Source: Methanobacterium_D oryzae
GTDB taxonomy: Archaea; Methanobacteriota; Methanobacteria; Methanobacteriales; Methanobacteriaceae
DNA: 64,000 nucleotides
Direction: 5' to 3'
Assembly: GCF_050433505.1 (NCBI RefSeq)
Contig: NZ_JBNPXC010000002.1
Location: 496,001-560,000, forward strand
In this document: piece after piece, positions 59,872 to 64,000 of the stretch
Layout of the letters: each line of letters begins with the position of its first letter
Numbering within the stretch: position 1 is the first letter of the stretch
Position numbers and translations under genes: made by a program
Notes under the pieces: generated by a model
The model's database searches: none
The model's input: only the letters and a program-made list of their open reading frames with translations
What the model was told of the DNA's origin: nothing

Positions 59872-61035
59872 ATGATTCTAGATATTCCGTTATTCTGTGC
59901 TATCATCGCAATTATAACATGTATTTATGCAAGTTATTCTGATTTAAAACTGGGAATTATCCCAAATAAACTGACTTTTCCATTAATTGGGCTAGGAATT
60001 ACTTTAAATGCTATTTATGCTTATACAACTAGCAATATTTGGTTTATTATACTTTGCATCATATTTACTGCAATAATTTTTGCTTTAGGTTATCTTCTTT
60101 GGAAAATAGGGGCATGGGCTGGTGGTGATGTAAAATTATTTACAGCTTTAGCTGCTTTATTGCCAGCTTATCCACTGTCACTAAATTATAATGTACTTAA
60201 CTGGAATTTCCCATTTATTGCTAACTATGGTTTTCCTTTAACTCTCGTAATTAACAGTATACTTTCTATACTTCCATTTCTATTAATTTACATATTTTAT
60301 ATTGCAATAAGATCCAAGAGATATCTTTTAAAGGAACTATTTTCTCCAATTACGGAGGATTATAAAAAAAATATAGTTTTATCACTGGTTATAACATCCG
60401 CGGTTACTTTAACAATTATTATATCTCCTTATTTACCTTATCAAATGATAATCATTTCATTAATTCTTATCTATCTCTTGACAATGATTATTTCTAAATT
60501 ACCTAATCAAGTAAAAGCAGTTGTAATATCTATTTTAATTGCATTTGCTTTATATAATGACTTAAAATTAACTATAATCAGTATTATTGTTTTATTTATC
60601 AGCATAACCATTATACGAATTATTATAAAGATGCTCACATCTGTAAATAAAAAAGCTTTACAAGATGATGTTGAAATAGAAAATCTGAAAGAAGGAATGA
60701 TACTAGCAAATAATGTTTATGAAAATGATAAGGGTGTTTATATTGATGATAAAGGATTTTTTGATAAAATCAAAGAATCTATAAAGAGCGGAGATGTAAA
60801 TGGTATTAGAGAGCCTAAAGGTAAGCTTTTGATAGGTTCAATGGCAGCAGGATTAACTGATGAGGATATTAGACTTTTAAAAAAGCTTAAAGATGAAAAG
60901 AAAATTGAAAATAAAATCAGAACTAAAAGAGGTATTCCTTTTGCACCATCAATTCTTTTAGGTCTTATTATATCTCTATTTATTGGGGATTTGGCTTTAA
61001 TACTTCAAAAAATTGTATATATGATATATTTCTAA
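59872..61035 (+). CDS. A24-family prepilin/prearchaellin peptidase
   Basis: A 387-residue polytopic aspartic peptidase. The two catalytic Asp sites are recognisable: YSDLKLGIIPNKLT near residue 23 and the GxGD-type motif GAWAGGDVKLF near 82. About nine helices, with a ~90-residue soluble part near residues 265-355 before the last helix, which is unusual compared with short FlaK enzymes and closer to EppA-like archaeal forms. It would process type IV pilin-like precursors. The ATG follows GTGAT. Confidence 0.87.
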   Translation: MILDIPLFCAIIAIITCIYASYSDLKLGIIPNKLTFPLIGLGITLNAIYAYTTSNIWFIILCIIFTAIIFALGYLLWKIGAWAGGDVKLFTALAALLPAYPLSLNYNVLNWNFPFIANYGFPLTLVINSILSILPFLLIYIFYIAIRSKRYLLKELFSPITEDYKKNIVLSLVITSAVTLTIIISPYLPYQMIIISLILIYLLTMIISKLPNQVKAVVISILIAFALYNDLKLTIISIIVLFISITIIRIIIKMLTSVNKKALQDDVEIENLKEGMILANNVYENDKGVYIDDKGFFDKIKESIKSGDVNGIREPKGKLLIGSMAAGLTDEDIRLLKKLKDEKKIENKIRTKRGIPFAPSILLGLIISLFIGDLALILQKIVYMIYF

Positions 61036-61198
61036 TACACATATAGAAGAAATAGGTATATTAAATAAATTAGAAGTGCTTAATAACTATAATTATAGTG
61101 CAATGCTAAAAAAATGGAGATCAATTAATTCTCGCTAATATTTGTTAATATTTAAAGAGGATAAAAATTATCACAAAAAATATAATTAGAGGTTTTCA

Positions 61199-62065
61199 AT
61201 GAATATATTTGCTAAAATTGGTGAGTTGGTTATAAGATTATTTGATTTTATTGGAATGTTAATCCTTGCAATTCCTAAGATTCCAAATAAAATAAGGAAT
61301 GTTGATACTGATAATATTAAAAATAAAGTTGATACAGAAGCAATTAAAGATAATATATCCAAAATAAAGAAAGATTCAGGAATCGAGGATAGAATTTCAA
61401 AATTTAAAGATGTATCAGAAAATTCATCATTTAGCGAAAAAATAGAATATAACGAAAATTCTATATCACAATTATCTGGTAGATTTAGTTCTGAAGAAAA
61501 AGAAAAAACCATATTACTGCTTCAAATTTCTTCAGCAACATTTTTGGTTGTTTCTATACTTTACATTTTTACTTTTCTTTCCTTTGCATTATTTGCAATT
61601 ATTGGGTTTTTAATTGTTGCATTTATCCTTTATTTACTGTTTAAAAGAGTTAAACTAATGTATAGTGAAGATTTCAATGCATACCGTGACTTTTTCCTTA
61701 TGTATGTTGCTGTAGGGATAATTTTAATATTGATAAGTAATAGTAGTTTTCTGGTATCATTGTTTTCTTTCCAGTTCTTACCATCATTTTCAGTTCTATT
61801 CTTTGCAGTAATTCTGGTTATGGCTATTTTTGTAATTTTCAGAATTGTGCACTACCGAAATTATACGTTTGGAACGGTAGTGGAATCTGGTAAAAGAACT
61901 GCATATGTGAAAGTTGAATATGATATACGTTCTAATGTTAAGCCAGATATTTACCTTGTAGAAAATGAAATAAACGCAAAAGAAGGAGAAATAGTTAAAA
62001 TCCAGATAGAGGAAAAATTACTGAGTAAAAATGGAAATAAACCTGTTAAAATAATTAAAGAGTAG
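61199..62065 (+). CDS. DUF2101-like membrane protein
   Basis: A 288-residue protein: an N-terminal helix (~8-28), a polar helical stretch (~30-90, NVDTDNIKNKVDTEAIKDN), about five membrane helices (~100-220), and a soluble beta-rich C-terminal part (GTVVESGKRTAYVKVEYD, then EGEIVKIQIEEKLL). This layout matches DUF2101, an archaeal family of unknown function. A gap of 163 AT-rich bases separates it from the peptidase. Confidence 0.72.
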   Translation: MNIFAKIGELVIRLFDFIGMLILAIPKIPNKIRNVDTDNIKNKVDTEAIKDNISKIKKDSGIEDRISKFKDVSENSSFSEKIEYNENSISQLSGRFSSEEKEKTILLLQISSATFLVVSILYIFTFLSFALFAIIGFLIVAFILYLLFKRVKLMYSEDFNAYRDFFLMYVAVGIILILISNSSFLVSLFSFQFLPSFSVLFFAVILVMAIFVIFRIVHYRNYTFGTVVESGKRTAYVKVEYDIRSNVKPDIYLVENEINAKEGEIVKIQIEEKLLSKNGNKPVKIIKE

Positions 62066-62105
62066 TATTGATATATTTATTAATGATTAAAATAAATGTG
62101 AAATT

Positions 62106-62903
62106 ATGGGAACTATCGCAGTTATTATAATGGTAATCTTATTTTTAATATTGCTTGCATTTGTATTTTCATCAGCGCTTTTAACACCTATAATTGGTAA
62201 AAGGAACCTATTATTTGTATTAGGTATGGGATTTATTGTAGGGATTGTTGGTGGAGCTTTCTTTATATCTCCAATATTTGATGATATACCTAATATAGCA
62301 GCATCATTTTATCAATCCACTTCAGATGATGTGGAGACTATAAATCTAAATGTGTCAACTAATTTAGATATTAATAAATTTATAGCAGATACACGGAACT
62401 TAGATGGTGTAAAAAGCGTTGAAGTTAGCGATATAACTATTAAAACTACTCAATTTTCGCCTGCATGGAAAAATACACTTGAAAACCGTATAATTACAAT
62501 AAATAAAAACATTACATCTGCTAAAATTACTAATAATGATACAATAGATATCCAAATAGGTCAAACAAATCCTAAAGAATTAATTAAGGGATTAGAAGAC
62601 TGGTTAATGCTTGTTGGGGCCATTGACGTTAAGTATAGTATAGTTCATGTTAAGCTAAAAGTAGAAACATCAAAAATGAATACAACGATGGAAACAGTAT
62701 CAAAACAAGCGGTAGTTAAAAGTGTAGAAGGTCCAACACAGGATAAAATTAATTATATAAAATCAATAATGCCCGATAAATCAAATTTGATTATTTTATG
62801 TGGATTTATTGGAGTCTTAACAGGATTAGCCGGATTATTTATAGATACTCTAATTAGTATTTTTGGCGATGTTAAAAGTAAAGTAATTAAAAATGATAGA
62901 TGA
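62106..62903 (+). CDS. Hypothetical membrane protein with extracytoplasmic domain
   Basis: A 265-residue protein with two N-terminal helices (~4-28 and ~35-55), a ~170-residue beta-alpha domain (NLNVSTNLDINKFIADTRNLDGVKSVEVSD, with a possible HMA/ACT-like pattern) and one C-terminal helix (~230-250). The membrane topology puts the middle domain outside. I do not recognise the family. It is 40 bases after the DUF2101 gene and 6 bases before the PP-loop gene. Confidence 0.65.
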   Translation: MGTIAVIIMVILFLILLAFVFSSALLTPIIGKRNLLFVLGMGFIVGIVGGAFFISPIFDDIPNIAASFYQSTSDDVETINLNVSTNLDINKFIADTRNLDGVKSVEVSDITIKTTQFSPAWKNTLENRIITINKNITSAKITNNDTIDIQIGQTNPKELIKGLEDWLMLVGAIDVKYSIVHVKLKVETSKMNTTMETVSKQAVVKSVEGPTQDKINYIKSIMPDKSNLIILCGFIGVLTGLAGLFIDTLISIFGDVKSKVIKNDR

Positions 62904-62909
62904 TGTATT

Positions 62910-63590
62910 ATGAAAGTCGCAGTTCTTTTTTCAGGTGGTAAAGATAGCACTATGGCATTATATAAAGCTATAGGAGAGGGAAATGATGTAAAGTATGTTG
63001 TATCTGTAATTTCAGAGAATCCTGCTTCATATATGTTCCACGTAGCTAATATACATATTACAGAGCTTTCAGCAGAGTCACTTGAAATTCCACTTCTTAG
63101 AAAAGTCACTAAAGGTATAAAAGAAGATGAATTAAAGGATTTAACACAAGTTTTAAGTGAATTAAAAGATAAAGGAATTGAAGGAATTTATTCAGGTGCT
63201 CTCTATTCCGAATATCAAAAATCAAGAATAGATAAAATATGTGAAGATCTTGGACTTAAATCGTGTGCTCCTTTATGGCATGTGGATCCAGTTAAGTACA
63301 TGGAAGAAATTATAGATCTTGGATTTGAAGTAATAATAATCAGTGTATCTGCAGAAGGGCTTGATGAATCATGGCTTGGTAAGAAAATTGATAGAGAAAC
63401 TCTTGATGAGATTATCAAATTAAATGAAAAATATGGAATACATATTGGATTTGAGGGTGGAGAAGCAGAGACTCTTGTTTTAGATGGCCCTATATTTAAT
63501 AAAAGGATTGAAATTATAGATTCTAAAGTAATCTGGGAAAAAGATAGTGGTTATCTTTTAATTAATGAAGCTAAGCTTATAAATAAATAA
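62910..63590 (+). CDS. Dph6-like ATP pyrophosphatase (diphthine-ammonia ligase family)
   Basis: A 226-residue PP-loop ATPase: VLFSGGKDSTMALYKAI at the N-terminus, GIYSGALYSEYQKSRI near 90, LWHVDPVKYMEEII near 128 and the C-terminal HIGFEGGEAETLVLDGPIF near 190. This is the MJ0570/Dph6 group; Dph6 amidates diphthine to diphthamide on elongation factor 2. Archaea often have several paralogues, so the exact substrate is not certain. Confidence 0.87.
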   Translation: MKVAVLFSGGKDSTMALYKAIGEGNDVKYVVSVISENPASYMFHVANIHITELSAESLEIPLLRKVTKGIKEDELKDLTQVLSELKDKGIEGIYSGALYSEYQKSRIDKICEDLGLKSCAPLWHVDPVKYMEEIIDLGFEVIIISVSAEGLDESWLGKKIDRETLDEIIKLNEKYGIHIGFEGGEAETLVLDGPIFNKRIEIIDSKVIWEKDSGYLLINEAKLINK

Positions 63591-63615
63591 AAAGTCTAAT
63601 TTACTCTTTTTTAAA

Positions 63616-63996
63616 TTATTTTATTTCTGGAGCAAGCCAGTCGATAAATTTTTCAACATCATCAGTTTCAATTTCAACTTCAATTTCTCCCAGTGGAGAT
63701 AGATAATCTTCTACAAAATTAGGGATTCCGACTAGTGCTGCTTGTTTACTTAATTTGAAACGAATTTTATTAGCACGAATTCCTTTTAATAGCATTTTCC
63801 TTGCAGCACCTCGAATTTTCCTTTCTCTTAATTCTTTCTGTAATTTTTTAATTGATTCATTTCCACCAGATACAAGTACATAATCATCGTCTATTTCAAT
63901 ATCATCATAGTCAAAAATGTTAGAAAGTGTTCTTATTACTTTATCAATGTCTTCTGTGGGTTGTAATTCAGCTTTAGCTTGCATTTTATATTCCAT
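63616..63996 (-). CDS. UPF0201 family protein
   Basis: A 126-residue archaeal UPF0201 protein. LQPTEDIDKVIRTLSNIF at the N-terminus, LVSGGNESIKKLQKELRERKIRGAARKML split in the middle and the acidic C-terminus (EIEVEIETDDVEKFIDWLAPEI) are the family pattern, thought to be RNA-binding. An in-frame ATG 12 bases into the ORF (63984) is a second possible start; the upstream region is cut by the window end. It is convergent with the Dph6-like gene. Confidence 0.88.
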   Translation of the reverse strand: MEYKMQAKAELQPTEDIDKVIRTLSNIFDYDDIEIDDDYVLVSGGNESIKKLQKELRERKIRGAARKMLLKGIRANKIRFKLSKQAALVGIPNFVEDYLSPLGEIEVEIETDDVEKFIDWLAPEIK

Positions 63997-64000
63997 AATA

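Overview
The window is a stretch of AT-rich archaeal chromosome, most likely from a Methanobacterium-like hydrogenotrophic methanogen (order Methanobacteriales). The evidence is a complete energy-converting hydrogenase A (Eha) operon, formylmethanofuran and F430-related genes, an archaeal LSm/L37e pair, archaeal-type phosphoglycerate mutase, NWWG-type beta-helix surface proteins, SD-type sites of the form GGTGAT, and TATA boxes with some probable leaderless genes. There are no rRNA genes, no insertion sequences and no CRISPR array. One tRNA gene (Leu, anticodon GAG) is present.

Layout. 1-1175: truncated beta-helix surface protein on the minus strand. 2.0-6.2 kb: LSm protein, L37e, a Toprim/coiled-coil protein, purF and a U32 protein. 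6.2-8.7 kb: a small ORF, a decayed gene, and a marR-efflux pump operon with a clear palindromic operator. 8.9-15 kb: CBS protein overlapping a CfbC/NifH-like gene, FmdE, a DUF123 nuclease-like protein, DUF371, DUF167, tRNA-Leu, a 42-residue cysteine-rich protein and several small unknowns.

15.3-37.2 kb is a large glycan locus: galU, two GT2 and three GT4 glycosyltransferases, a DUF2206 and a GT39-like membrane protein, a flippase, a sugar epimerase, and a six-gene minus-strand operon that fits a full legionaminic-acid-type (nonulosonic acid) pathway: CMP transferase, synthase, hydrolysing 2-epimerase, acetyltransferase, aminotransferase, 4,6-dehydratase. A GT-B-like protein just upstream may transfer the product. 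This locus probably builds and exports an acidic surface glycan.

37.4-51.4 kb is the Eha operon: ehaA-ehaR, then a formyltransferase paralogue, a PfkB kinase, a further polyferredoxin and a CBS protein, tightly packed and on one strand. Membrane subunits A-L, the [NiFe] core N/O and the polyferredoxins P/Q would use the ion gradient to reduce ferredoxin with H2, chiefly for formylmethanofuran synthesis.

51.5-64 kb: an SdrD-like surface protein with a possible sortase-like tail, a tandem repeat, then asnB, gatC, an ACT protein, hom, apgM, pyrG, an A24 prepilin peptidase, two membrane proteins, a Dph6-like PP-loop protein and a UPF0201 protein.

The most unusual signals are: four genes whose Shine-Dalgarno site and conserved N-terminus point to non-standard start codons (ATT, ATC, ATT, CTG); a family of short 3-4-nt-loop hairpins, one forming a three-way-junction-like element over the end of the legH-like gene; an operator-like palindrome between TATA box and predicted start of pyrG; and a thrice-repeated TTAAATGGNTT motif in the promoter region inside the glycan locus.
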